A stretch of DNA of 8,923 bases. Origin: Rhodospirillales bacterium. GTDB taxonomy: Bacteria > Pseudomonadota > Alphaproteobacteria > Rhodospirillales > Casp-alpha2. Each line of letters starts with the position of its first letter. Positions within the stretch are counted from its first letter, which is position 1. The position numbers and the translations under genes were made by a program. Of this stretch, positions 1 through 7,139 are shown one piece after another. A model generated the notes under the pieces. It was not told the DNA's origin and made no database searches. It worked only from the letters and a program-made list of their open reading frames with translations. Where the stretch lies: the NCBI GenBank assembly GCA_018664265.1, contig JABJOR010000135.1:1-8923 (forward strand). Reading direction: 5' to 3'.

Positions 1-458
1 GCTCGGTTCTCGGTTGATTCCACCAACAAAGCATACAGCGCATCGTCACTGTCTGCTCCGCGCAGTTTCTCACACATGGATTTATCACGCAGCAAACGTG
101 AAACCCTGGCCAATGCCTTCAGGTGATCTGCACCAGCAGATTCAGGCGCTAAAAGCAGGAAAATCAAATCAACAGGCTGGTCATCAATAGCCTGAAAATC
201 AACCGGTTCTTCCACATGGGCAAAAACACCATACAGTGTGGTTAAATCAGCCAACTTGCCGTGTGGAATAGCAATGCCGTTGCCAACGCCTGTTGTACCA
301 AGGCGCTCGCGTTCCATCAACACTTCAAAGATGGCACGTTCGTTCTGGCCAGTAACATCAGATGCTTTCCTGGCCAAATCTTGCAGAACTTGTTTTTTGC
401 TTGTCGCACGTAGCTTTGATACGACACTCTCAGGCGTAACGAGATCAGAGATCTCCAT
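1..458 (-). CDS. ptsN: PTS IIA-like nitrogen regulatory protein PtsN (3' end off window)
   Basis: Cytoplasmic EIIA-Ntr protein, terminal phosphoacceptor of the nitrogen phosphotransferase chain (PtsP, NPr, PtsN). In studied bacteria it regulates potassium transport, nitrogen/carbon balance and stress responses by protein contacts rather than by moving sugar. I translated the minus strand by hand from the ATG at 458: the protein opens MEISDLVTPESVV and runs 152 full codons to the window edge. This is about the full family length, so only the C-terminal tip is missing. The phosphorylation site is visible as GIAIPHGK with His66. The start is secure: GAGGTG lies 5 nt upstream and an in-frame TGA sits at 470-468. 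It follows hpf after 50 nt, probably in the same transcript. The family call is very sure; the physiological role here is inferred. Confidence 0.95.
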   Translation of the reverse strand, partial: MEISDLVTPESVVSKLRATSKKQVLQDLARKASDVTGQNERAIFEVLMERERLGTTGVGNGIAIPHGKLADLTTLYGVFAHVEEPVDFQAIDDQPVDLIFLLLAPESAGADHLKALARVSRLLRDKSMCEKLRGADSDDALYALLVESTENR

Positions 459-463
459 GACGA

Positions 464-485
464 CACCTCAAATGACTATTCATTT
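464..485 (-). promoter_or_regulatory. ptsN Shine-Dalgarno with abutting small hairpin
   Basis: On the minus strand the arms AAATGA and TCATTT form a perfect 6-bp stem around the loop ATAG (485-470). The hairpin ends at the very base before the ptsN ribosome binding site GAGGTG (469-464). The hairpin could affect 30S access or mRNA stability. The stem is AT-rich and weak, so this may be chance; the Shine-Dalgarno itself is clear. Confidence 0.45.
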
Positions 486-494
486 TTGCCAACA

Positions 495-529
495 GACAAG
501 GGGGCGGCTTAAGCGCCAGCCGCCTTGTC
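495..529 (-). other. Bulged GC-rich hairpin across the hpf stop codon
   Basis: In mRNA sense, GACAAGG plus CGGCT on the 5' side pair with AGCCG plus CCTTGTC on the 3' side. This makes 12 base pairs with a 3-nt bulge and an 8-nt loop (GGCGCTTA) that holds part of the hpf stop codon. The last codons of hpf form the 5' arm. No T tract follows on the minus strand (TGTTGGC comes next), so it is not a standard intrinsic terminator. It may be a 3'-end stabiliser, a processing site or a partial attenuator between hpf and ptsN. Confidence 0.5.
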
Positions 530-1096
530 CTTTTCTACTGGATCAATCCAGCCAATGTTTCCATCTTCACGGCGGTAAACCACGTTCAGACGGCCACTTG
601 CGCTGTTACGGAACATCTGAGCATGTGAATGCGACAGATCCATACGCATAACAGCATCGCCAACGCTGACGGTTACAATTTCTGTATCCATTTCAGCAAT
701 GATAGCTGGACCACCTTCTTCAGAAACTTCATCCTCATGGCCTTCTGCCTGCAACACAAAGTGCTGAGCAGCCAGGAATTCATCTTCCGGACGTGATTTG
801 TGGTGATCCTTCAAACGGCGTTTGTAACGACGTAGCTGTTTGGCAATACGCGCCAGAGCACCATCGAAGGCACCATAGGCATCATCACCTGACGCCCCAG
901 CCTGAACGATCATAGCTCGGAAAGGATGCACAGTAATTTCCACATGAAAACCATGTGTCGTCTCACGCGAGATCGTCACTGCGGCATCGATTGCCTTGTT
1001 AAAATATTTTGTAACGTTTGTTTGCAGTTGATCTTCGATGTGGCTTGTTAGCGCATCACCAATATCAACGTTATGCCCCTTAACGGAAACTTCCAT
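509..1096 (-). CDS. hpf: Ribosome hibernation promoting factor, long form
   Basis: Long-form HPF/YfiA family protein that binds the 30S decoding region in stationary phase and dimerises 70S ribosomes into inactive 100S particles. The 195 residues fit the long form: an N-terminal S30AE domain (about 1-100) with the basic helix KQLRRYKRRLKDHHK, an acidic linker (about 101-130), and a C-terminal dimerisation domain (about 131-187) containing IVTVSVGDAVMRMDL and NVVYRREDGNIGWIDP. The short E. coli Hpf lacks the C-terminal domain. The start is the ATG at 1096, which matches the family N-terminus, although the upstream ribosome site is weak. It lies 236 nt after rpoN and 50 nt before ptsN. The gap before it suggests its own promoter, as expected for a growth-phase-responsive gene. 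Confidence 0.95.
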   Translation of the reverse strand: MEVSVKGHNVDIGDALTSHIEDQLQTNVTKYFNKAIDAAVTISRETTHGFHVEITVHPFRAMIVQAGASGDDAYGAFDGALARIAKQLRRYKRRLKDHHKSRPEDEFLAAQHFVLQAEGHEDEVSEEGGPAIIAEMDTEIVTVSVGDAVMRMDLSHSHAQMFRNSASGRLNVVYRREDGNIGWIDPVEKDKAAGA

Positions 1097-1205
1097 AAGT
1101 AACTACCGTACCATTTTCATTAATATATCACTTGGTTTTCGCACGAAACTCCAGAACCCGAATTACCTGTCGAAGAAATGACCAATACTCTATCATATCA
1201 CTTCA

Positions 1206-1220
1206 GCAGCCCAAGCTCCA
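1206..1220 (-). promoter_or_regulatory. Candidate sigma-54 (-24/-12) promoter upstream of hpf
   Basis: Minus strand reads TGGAGCTTGGGCTGC followed by T. Aligned to the sigma-54 consensus TGGCACG-N4-TTGCW it keeps the two essential doublets, GG and GC, at the exact spacing and matches 8 of 12 defined positions. It would start transcription near 1194, about 100 nt before the hpf ATG. Its position directly after rpoN is suggestive, but matches of this quality also arise by chance. Confidence 0.25.
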
Positions 1221-1238
1221 GACTATACGAAGGCCCGG

Positions 1239-1267
1239 AAAGTAATTTCGCAGCTCCCGTAAGTCAA
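1239..1267 (-). promoter_or_regulatory. Candidate sigma-70-type promoter for hpf-ptsN
   Basis: In the 236-nt gap between rpoN and hpf the minus strand has TTGACT (1267-1262), a 17-nt spacer and TACTTT (1244-1239). The -35 matches 5 of 6 and the -10 matches 3 of 6. Other -10-like hexamers in the gap (TATAGT at 1227-1222, TATGAT at 1197-1192) lack a good -35. I see no convincing terminator after rpoN, so read-through into hpf is also likely. Confidence 0.35.
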
Positions 1268-1332
1268 TAGCATGATTTCGAGTTTCTTTCAGATCACTTT
1301 CCCTTGATCAAAAACAACCCTGAATTTTTAAG

Positions 1333-2916
1333 CTATTTTGGCGCAGATTTTTCTCTCCTACGCTGTACAGATGATCCTAAATTCAATGATTCCCGATACT
1401 TAGCAACAGTCCTTCGGGCAACGTCTGTACCGTCTGCTTTTAGAATATCGGCAATCTTGTCATCAGAAAGAATTTTCTTTGGATCTTCAGAATCGATCAT
1501 TTCTTTGATTTTTTGGCGAACAGATTCAGCAGAAATGGAATCTCCGCCCGTTGAGCTGCCTAGCGAAGACGTGAAAAAGTACTTCAATTCATAGATGCCG
1601 CGCGGCGTGGTTATATATTTGTTCGATGTCACGCGGCTAACCGTGCTTTCATGCATTTCAATGACTTCTGCAATATCACGCAACACCAGCGGCCGCAAAT
1701 GTTGAACACCATGGCGGAAAAATCCATCCTGCTGGCGAACAATCTCGCTGGAAACCTTTAAAATTGTTGTGGCTCGTTGATGCATGGCCTTGACCAGCCA
1801 ATTGGCTGTCTGAAATTGCTCGCTTAGATATTCAAGCTCTTTCTTATCATTCGCGTCTTTTGTAACCTTTGCATAATACTGATTATTCACCAGAACCCGG
1901 GGTAGGTTATTGGTGTTTAATTCCAGCATCCAGCCCGTACTTTCTGCTGCACCCTCCAGATACATATCCGAAGGCAAGGGCCGCATAATAACATCCGGTG
2001 TAATAGATTGAACGATTTCATGCTCAAAGTTCAATGCTGGCTTGGGATTAAGACAGCGAAGCTCGCTGACCATATCCGTGATATCTTCCATATCGACACC
2101 GCACGCCCGCGTTAGCAATGTAAATTCACGTTTGGCAACCATATCAAGGTTATCAAGCAAAGCTGACATGGCAGGGTCAAGCCTGTCCTTGTCCCGCAAT
2201 TGCAAAGCAAGGCATTCACGCAAATCTCGCGCAAATATTCCAACCGGGTCGAACTCCTGCAACTGCGCCAGAGTATGCTCTACCCGTTCAAGCTCGCAAC
2301 CCAGAGTCTCGGCAAGGCTTTCCAGATCATTACTAATGTAGCCTGCCCCATCCACCATACCGACCAGATTTTGGCCGATCATTAGATCGACGGGGTCATG
2401 AATATCCATGTGTAATTGATCGAGCAAATGTTCGCGCAGGGTCGGCTTTTCGCTCAGGGTTTCTTCCAGACCAGGCAAATCGTCAAAGGTGCCACCACCG
2501 CTGCTGCTGTAGTTACCCATGGACATGTCGGAATATTCCTGCCCACGCTCACTTTCCCCGGCCTCTGAGCTGTTGTTGTACATATTGTCATAATCGACAT
2601 CCAACCCGCCTTCATTTGAGATCTCAACATCGTCGGATTGTTTCTCAAAATTTATGGGTTCCAGATTATCAACCTCTGGCGCAACCTGCTCATCCAACCC
2701 TTTCTCGACATCTTGTTGTGCGGATGCATCAACCGCTTCTTCATTGTTGCGGTCTCTGTCATCTCGTTCCAGAAGAGGATTGCTTTCCAACTCCTGCTCA
2801 ACAAATTGCGATAATTCAAGGTTGTTCATTTGCAACAGTTTGATGGCCTGTTGCAATTGGGGGGTCATCACAAGTGTTTGAGACTGACGTTGTTCCAGGC
2901 GCGGGGTCAGCACCAT
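1333..2916 (-). CDS. rpoN: RNA polymerase sigma-54 factor RpoN
   Basis: Sigma-54, which directs RNA polymerase to -24/-12 promoters and needs AAA+ activators to open them. From the ATG at 2916 the protein is 527 residues. Region I (about 1-50) is the typical Q/L-rich activator-response segment, opening MVLTPRLEQRQSQTLVM. Region II (about 51-150) is acidic and low in complexity. A core-binding domain follows, then a helix-turn-helix (about 412-434, LRDIAEVIEMHESTVSR), and the C-terminal RpoN box ARRTVAKYRE (500-509) that reads the -24 element. I chose this ATG over an in-frame GTG at 2934 because GGGAGG lies just upstream with 7-nt spacing, and the GTG would overlap that site. It follows lptB after 63 nt, the conserved proteobacterial arrangement. 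At 527 residues it is longer than E. coli RpoN (477), mostly through region II. Confidence 0.97.
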   Translation of the reverse strand: MVLTPRLEQRQSQTLVMTPQLQQAIKLLQMNNLELSQFVEQELESNPLLERDDRDRNNEEAVDASAQQDVEKGLDEQVAPEVDNLEPINFEKQSDDVEISNEGGLDVDYDNMYNNSSEAGESERGQEYSDMSMGNYSSSGGGTFDDLPGLEETLSEKPTLREHLLDQLHMDIHDPVDLMIGQNLVGMVDGAGYISNDLESLAETLGCELERVEHTLAQLQEFDPVGIFARDLRECLALQLRDKDRLDPAMSALLDNLDMVAKREFTLLTRACGVDMEDITDMVSELRCLNPKPALNFEHEIVQSITPDVIMRPLPSDMYLEGAAESTGWMLELNTNNLPRVLVNNQYYAKVTKDANDKKELEYLSEQFQTANWLVKAMHQRATTILKVSSEIVRQQDGFFRHGVQHLRPLVLRDIAEVIEMHESTVSRVTSNKYITTPRGIYELKYFFTSSLGSSTGGDSISAESVRQKIKEMIDSEDPKKILSDDKIADILKADGTDVARRTVAKYRESLNLGSSVQRRREKSAPK

Positions 2917-2979
2917 GTGCGATCCTCCCGACACAGACAGTCAAATATCTGGTTGTGAATATTTATCATAAGGCTGGTA

Positions 2980-3780
2980 TCAGAGATTGAACCGATCACC
3001 AAGATACACGCGCCTGACATCTGCGTTACCTACAATGTCAGAGGGAGCGCCCTCCATCAACGTCATACCATCGTGAATAATATAAGCGCGATCAATTACA
3101 TCGAGCGTCTCACGAACATTGTGATCCGTAATCAAAACGCCGATGCCACGTTCTTTTAGCTGAGAAACCAAATCGCGAATGTCACCAACAGCGATAGGAT
3201 CAATCCCGGCGAATGGCTCATCAAGCAAAATGAAGTGTGGATTTGTCGCCAGTGCGCGGGCGATTTCAACACGTCTGCGCTCCCCTCCGGAAAGTGCCAG
3301 CGAAGGGGTTCTACGAAGATGTGTGATGGAGAATTCAGCCAGTAATGCATCCAGAATGGCTTCACGTTTTTGCCGTTGAGGCTCTGTGACTTCCAGAACG
3401 GCCCGAATATTATTTTCAACGGATAGTCCACGGAAAATAGAAGCTTCCTGCGGCAGATAGCCAATGCCAAGTCTTGCACGGCGATACATTGGCAACGAGC
3501 TGATATCCTGCCCGTCCATGAAAATACTTCCATGGTCTGGCTGAATTAATCCGGTGATCATATAGAAACAGGTGGTTTTGCCAGCCCCGTTGGGTCCGAG
3601 CAAACCGACAACTTCACCACGCTGAACAGATAATGATACACCACGAACGACGGGACGCTTCTTGAATCGCTTGCCCAGATCATGCGCGACCAAACCACCA
3701 CGTTCATTGGATGCTACCAGTTGCGGCGCGTTCGCCCCGTCTTGCAACGGATGCGTATTATTCCCCTCATCGGTATTCAT
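2980..3780 (-). CDS. lptB: LPS export ABC transporter ATP-binding protein LptB
   Basis: Cytoplasmic ATPase of LptB2FGC, which extracts LPS from the inner membrane and pushes it along the LptA bridge. All ABC motifs are present in 266 residues: Walker [10 protein letters not shown] (62-70, Lys68), Q-loop with Gln111 in [10 protein letters not shown], signature LSGGE (163-167), Walker B FILLDEP with Glu188, and the switch His220 in ITDHNVRET. The segment [17 protein letters not shown] is characteristic of LptB rather than the related LivF/LivG proteins. The N-terminus carries about 30 extra residues ([18 protein letters not shown] and on) before the ABC fold, so translation might begin later, but the ATG at 3780 has AGGTGG about 12 nt upstream and no better alternative is evident. 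LptF and LptG are not in the window, as usual for this locus. Confidence 0.96.
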   Translation of the reverse strand: MNTDEGNNTHPLQDGANAPQLVASNERGGLVAHDLGKRFKKRPVVRGVSLSVQRGEVVGLLGPNGAGKTTCFYMITGLIQPDHGSIFMDGQDISSLPMYRRARLGIGYLPQEASIFRGLSVENNIRAVLEVTEPQRQKREAILDALLAEFSITHLRRTPSLALSGGERRRVEIARALATNPHFILLDEPFAGIDPIAVGDIRDLVSQLKERGIGVLITDHNVRETLDVIDRAYIIHDGMTLMEGAPSDIVGNADVRRVYLGDRFNL

Positions 3781-3832
3781 ACCAATAGTTTTCCACCTAT
3801 CAGGGTTTCAATGCAAGCAATTAGTATGCCAA

Positions 3833-3846
3833 AAGCTAAATAGCTT
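3833..3846 (-). other. Small hairpin after the lptA stop codon
   Basis: On the minus strand AAGCT and AGCTT pair around the loop ATTT, starting inside the lptA stop codon, and TT follows directly. This weak hairpin with a short T run in the 64-nt lptA-lptB gap could cause slight attenuation or protect the lptA end. It is too weak to call a terminator. Confidence 0.25.
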
Positions 3847-4675
3847 AATTGTTTTCAGGCTGTAAAACACCCTGAACCCGTGTTCCACTACCGTCTTCAC
3901 AGGAGAACAGTTTACTGACATTCGTATTAAGATTTACTTTTGCCCGGCATCCGGTCAGGACATTTTGGCCGCGCTTAAGCCGGACATTACCCGTTAGATT
4001 TGCAACGCCGTTCGGAACGTCATAGACGCCACGGTCTGCTGTAATGTTGTCGGTGGTTGTAATAATCAGCACGTTATCATAGGCATCAATGCGCTGAACG
4101 ACCGTTTCCCCTGAACCATCGCGGATAAAATGAGCCGCAAGAACATCCGCTTTCAGAGTTTTATCACCCTGCACAGCCACCGCGTCGCCACGGGCAACGG
4201 CCATTTGTTTCTTTTCCCAGTATTCGAGCTGTTGCTTGGCTGTAATTATATCTGCTCCAGCGACAAATTTCACATTCTTGCCTGTTAGAACCAACACACC
4301 TTTGAGCACATCATAAACGCCCATATCGCCGAATGCGCTCTCCGTCGGAGAACGGATCACCACGGAGCCTTCGGCGTCCATTCGCCAGATTTCAGTAGAA
4401 CCTGCATTATCGTAATAATAGGCCCGCAGCAGATCAGCCCGCACATTAACTTCGCCGCGTGTGGCAAGGGCATTACCCCGGGCAATAAAAATACTTTCAT
4501 CCTGCTGCCACTCGATGCCATCATCTGCCAGAATTTCAACAGGCCCACCATCGGCACCACCGCTGGTGATATTAAGGCTTTGCGCTTCACTTTGGTGTGT
4601 CAAAATAACTGTCGATAATATTACAAGTGACACGGTCAACACCATTTGCAGGGCAGATCTCATATTACATATCAT
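3845..4675 (-). CDS. lptA: LPS transport periplasmic protein LptA (OstA-like)
   Basis: Periplasmic bridge protein whose stacked beta-jellyroll shields LPS acyl chains on the way to LptD. The 276 residues begin with a clear signal peptide: MICNMR, hydrophobic core about 9-26, probable cleavage after SEA at residue 31. The mature part has OstA/LptA motifs such as VEILADDGIEWQQDESIFIARGNA and two similar modules, GVYDVLKGVLVLTG (119-132) and GVYDVPNGVANLTG (216-229). It is much longer than E. coli LptA (185 residues). The mature chain has two cysteines, Cys243 and Cys259, which could form a periplasmic disulfide; that is inference. The start ATG at 4675 overlaps the lptC stop as TAATG, with GAGGTGG 7 nt upstream inside lptC, so translation is coupled. 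A later in-frame ATG at 4663 has less support. Confidence 0.93.
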   Translation of the reverse strand: MICNMRSALQMVLTVSLVILSTVILTHQSEAQSLNITSGGADGGPVEILADDGIEWQQDESIFIARGNALATRGEVNVRADLLRAYYYDNAGSTEIWRMDAEGSVVIRSPTESAFGDMGVYDVLKGVLVLTGKNVKFVAGADIITAKQQLEYWEKKQMAVARGDAVAVQGDKTLKADVLAAHFIRDGSGETVVQRIDAYDNVLIITTTDNITADRGVYDVPNGVANLTGNVRLKRGQNVLTGCRAKVNLNTNVSKLFSCEDGSGTRVQGVLQPENN

Positions 4676-5397
4676 TATTGATCCACCTCATTGTCCATAT
4701 TCCCCATAACATCCGGATACAAATGCAGCACAGCCTTACCGGTAAAATGAATCACTTGCGATTTATTGTTCATCCGGAACCCCTCAGAATTCAAATCCCC
4801 GATGGGTCCATGCCCACTGACGGGTGTAGCACTTTCTGCAGTTCCATCCAATAAATCTATATGAACCACGTCTGTTGTAATTTCATAACCCTTGTCATGA
4901 AACAAATTTACATTCCCGCTTAAGTCCAGCACTTCGGCTGTCCTTCCGTAAACACCTTCCTGCGCAGTTATCAGCAACCACGACCCATCAGACATGGTTA
5001 TATCAGCTTTTGGCATTTCCAGTTCTACCCGTGTCGTATCCAGTATCATATTTCTGGCAATATCTGCCGTAATGGAAAAAGGCAGGCGGCTTGTATCCAG
5101 CCCCGTAAAACGGGGATTGATCATGGTGGGCTCATCTTCGTTAATGGCTTCTTCCATTGAAAAATCCAGAGTGAACTGCATGGTGTTTCGTTGCAAATAT
5201 GGCCAGGCGACCACAAGCAAAACCAGCAAGATAGCAACAACCGGGAAGATGACCTTCAAAATTCGAACCAGATAGCTGTAAAACGGGTGCAAGCGTCTGA
5301 TCGGACCAGCCTTAAGCAAAGATCGCGTTGAACGGGATTCATCTTCATCTACAACAGGGGTTTGATAGCCATCTTCCGCGGGAAGAAACTCAGACAT
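4675..5397 (-). CDS. lptC: LPS export protein LptC
   Basis: Bitopic inner-membrane protein that docks on LptB2FG and passes LPS to LptA. The 240 residues show a cytoplasmic N-terminal tail of about 44 residues that is basic near the membrane (RSLLKAGPIRRLHPFYSYLVR), a single transmembrane helix at about 45-68, and a periplasmic beta-jellyroll domain (about 95-225) with PRFTGLDTSRLPFSITAD and LDLSGNVNLFHDKGYEITTD, typical of alphaproteobacterial LptC. E. coli LptC is shorter (191), with almost no cytoplasmic tail, so the tail is the main difference. It starts 4 nt after the kdsD stop and overlaps lptA by one base, so all three are surely translated from one message. Its family is diverged, but the topology and position make the call strong. 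Confidence 0.92.
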   Translation of the reverse strand: MSEFLPAEDGYQTPVVDEDESRSTRSLLKAGPIRRLHPFYSYLVRILKVIFPVVAILLVLLVVAWPYLQRNTMQFTLDFSMEEAINEDEPTMINPRFTGLDTSRLPFSITADIARNMILDTTRVELEMPKADITMSDGSWLLITAQEGVYGRTAEVLDLSGNVNLFHDKGYEITTDVVHIDLLDGTAESATPVSGHGPIGDLNSEGFRMNNKSQVIHFTGKAVLHLYPDVMGNMDNEVDQ

Positions 5398-5401
5398 GAC
5401 G

Positions 5402-6418
5402 TCAGGCTACTCCGGCGCGCAAGCAATCATGGAGATGGACAATTCCAACAGGCTTTTCATCTTCAACAACAAACAACGTAGTGATCGCGTTTTCGTTCAT
5501 GATCAGAATGGCCTCGCTGGCAAGCATCATAGGAGAGATCATTTTTGGTGCCAGAGTCATTAATTCAACGGCTGGGGTTTCAAGATCGGGTTTGGCAAAG
5601 GCGCGACGCAAATCACCATCGGTAAAGATACCCAGCAACTTTCCATCGTCATTCAGAACACCCGCACATCCAAAACTTTTCTCCGTCATCACCATTATCA
5701 TTTCAGCAAGCGATGTCTGCTCGTTGACCAATGGCAAAGATTTCCCGGAATGCATCAACTCGCCAACCTTGAGCAATTGATGGCCGAGCTTTCCGCCAGG
5801 GTGGAAAACCTGAAAATCATCTGGTGAGAAACCTTTGCGTTCCAGCAAAGCTACCGCTATGGCATCCCCTAGCCCCAACATCATGGTCGTCGACGTTGTG
5901 GGGGCCAGCCCCATGGGGCAAGCTTCTGCTACAATGGGATAAACCAGGGCGACGGTCGATTCCCGTGCAAGCGCGCTATCGGCCTTGCCGGTCACACCAA
6001 CCAGAGGGATATTAAAACGTTTGGCATAGACAACCAAATCAGCCAGCTCAGAGGTCTCCCCGGAATTGGACAAGGCAAAAATCGCATCCTGTTTGGTTAT
6101 CATCCCCAGATCGCCATGACTTGCTTCTGCCGGGTGCACGAACATTGCAGGCGTTCCGGTCGATGCCAGACTTGCCGCAATTTTGGCGCCAATATGGCCA
6201 CTTTTCCCCATACCAGTGACCACAACGCGGCCCGTAACAGCCGATAACACATCAAGGGCTTTGATAAATTTATCATCCAGGGTGTTGGCAAGCGCCAGCA
6301 AGGCGGAAGCTTCGTTGCCTAAAACCCGTCGTGCAGAATCAATATCCTGACGTCCGTGTTGGCTTTCGGCAACTTCCGGAGCCTCTAAAGCATCTTCTGT
6401 TTTTTTGTTTACTTCCAT
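5402..6418 (-). CDS. kdsD: D-arabinose 5-phosphate isomerase (KdsD/KpsF family)
   Basis: Converts D-ribulose 5-phosphate to D-arabinose 5-phosphate, the first committed step to KDO of LPS. An N-terminal SIS domain (about 45-180) is followed by two CBS domains (about 220-338). The family catalytic residues line up at a constant +13 offset from E. coli KdsD: Lys72 in GMGKSGH, Glu124 in SGETSEL, Glu165 in EACPMGLAPT and His206 in FHPGGKLG. The length of 338 is close to the usual 320-330, with a slightly longer N-terminus. The ATG at 6418 follows an in-frame TGA 18 nt upstream, so an earlier ATG is excluded; its ribosome site is weak (GAG 12 nt away), suggesting coupling to rnd 21 nt upstream. 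In E. coli kdsC sits between kdsD and lptC; here lptC follows directly. Confidence 0.96.
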   Translation of the reverse strand: MEVNKKTEDALEAPEVAESQHGRQDIDSARRVLGNEASALLALANTLDDKFIKALDVLSAVTGRVVVTGMGKSGHIGAKIAASLASTGTPAMFVHPAEASHGDLGMITKQDAIFALSNSGETSELADLVVYAKRFNIPLVGVTGKADSALARESTVALVYPIVAEACPMGLAPTTSTTMMLGLGDAIAVALLERKGFSPDDFQVFHPGGKLGHQLLKVGELMHSGKSLPLVNEQTSLAEMIMVMTEKSFGCAGVLNDDGKLLGIFTDGDLRRAFAKPDLETPAVELMTLAPKMISPMMLASEAILIMNENAITTLFVVEDEKPVGIVHLHDCLRAGVA

Positions 6419-6439
6419 AGTGTTTTTTAGCTCAATTCA

Positions 6440-7072
6440 TTAGTGATGGAAGATATCCACTTCGCCCCAACCGGCAATGTCCAGCTCTGCGCGAACTGGC
6501 AGAAAAGCATAACATGCCGCAGCCAGCTCCCGGCGGTTTTCCCGAACAAGCATCCCGTCAAGATGATCTTTCAGGGCATGCAAATATAAGACATCATTGG
6601 CAGCGTAGGCATGCTGGGCCGTGCTCAGATCAGGCGCGGCCCAATCTGATGATTGCTGTTCCTTTGAAAGCTCAATCCCCAACAACTCATGACACAAGGT
6701 CTTCAGGCTGTGAGAATCGGTGTAGGTGCGAACCAGCTTTGAGGCGATTTTGGTGCAATAAACCGGCGTACAGACAATCCCCAGATAGCGCCTGATAATC
6801 GCCACATCGAAACGGGCATAATGGAAAATCTTGGTAACACCTTCTTCGGATAATATGCGTCGCAAATTAGGCGCGCTGTAATCGGCAGTTGGAAAATGCA
6901 CAAGATGCGCGGTGCCATCACCAGCCGAAAGCTGCACAACACACAACCGATCCCTGTTCAGGTTAAGCCCCTGCGTTTCCGTATCAATAGCAATGCTGCT
7001 TCCGAAATGGATATCCTCGGGCAAATCACCTATATGAAAGTGTATTTCCGGTGCCCCTTGCTGTGCATTCAT
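6440..7072 (-). CDS. rnd: Ribonuclease D, short form
   Basis: 3'-5' exoribonuclease of the DEDD family; RNase D trims tRNA and other small RNA 3' ends. From the ATG at 7072 it is 210 residues. The DEDDy residues are visible: Asp30 and Glu32 in AIDTETQGLNL, Asp89 in FHYARFDVAII, and Tyr156 and Asp160 in YAANDVLYLHAL. The family segment QQSSDWAAPDL is also present. It ends after the exonuclease domain and lacks the HRDC domains of the 375-residue E. coli enzyme, as is usual in alphaproteobacteria. An in-frame GTG at 7084 is possible, but AGGTGA lies 8 nt before the ATG and overlaps the GTG, so I prefer the ATG. It heads the kdsD-lptCAB run, and a likely promoter lies about 50 nt upstream. Confidence 0.94.
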   Translation of the reverse strand: MNAQQGAPEIHFHIGDLPEDIHFGSSIAIDTETQGLNLNRDRLCVVQLSAGDGTAHLVHFPTADYSAPNLRRILSEEGVTKIFHYARFDVAIIRRYLGIVCTPVYCTKIASKLVRTYTDSHSLKTLCHELLGIELSKEQQSSDWAAPDLSTAQHAYAANDVLYLHALKDHLDGMLVRENRRELAAACYAFLPVRAELDIAGWGEVDIFHH

Positions 7073-7104
7073 CTGTCCGCTCACCTTGATATTGTCTTGA
7101 ATTT

Positions 7105-7139
7105 AAAAAAATTGCTTCGTGTGTTTATACACATAAAGC
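7105..7139 (-). terminator. Intrinsic terminator of the tRNA-Leu transcript
   Basis: On the minus strand the arm GCTTTATGTGT (7139-7129) pairs with ACACACGAAGC (7124-7114) around the loop ATAA: nine Watson-Crick pairs, one G-U and one mismatch. AA and then seven T residues (7111-7105) follow. This is a classic Rho-independent shape in one orientation only. It lies 85 nt downstream of the tRNA 3' end and upstream of rnd, so it should end the tRNA message. Confidence 0.75.

Noticed and set aside
238..651. Plus-strand open frame of 137 codons over ptsN and hpf
   Set aside because: It lies antisense to two clear conserved genes and crosses their junction; its composition has no domain signature.
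1292..1310. GATCA/TGATC inverted repeat downstream of rpoN as a terminator
   Set aside because: Only five base pairs with an 8-nt loop and no T tract on the minus strand.
2917..2934. GTG start for rpoN at 2934, adding six residues
   Set aside because: The extension would cover the strong GGGAGG ribosome site, and the family N-terminus begins at the ATG at 2916.
7073..7084. GTG start for rnd at 7084, adding four residues
   Set aside because: AGGTGA, which overlaps this GTG, is well placed for the ATG at 7072; the GTG itself has its purine-rich site too close.
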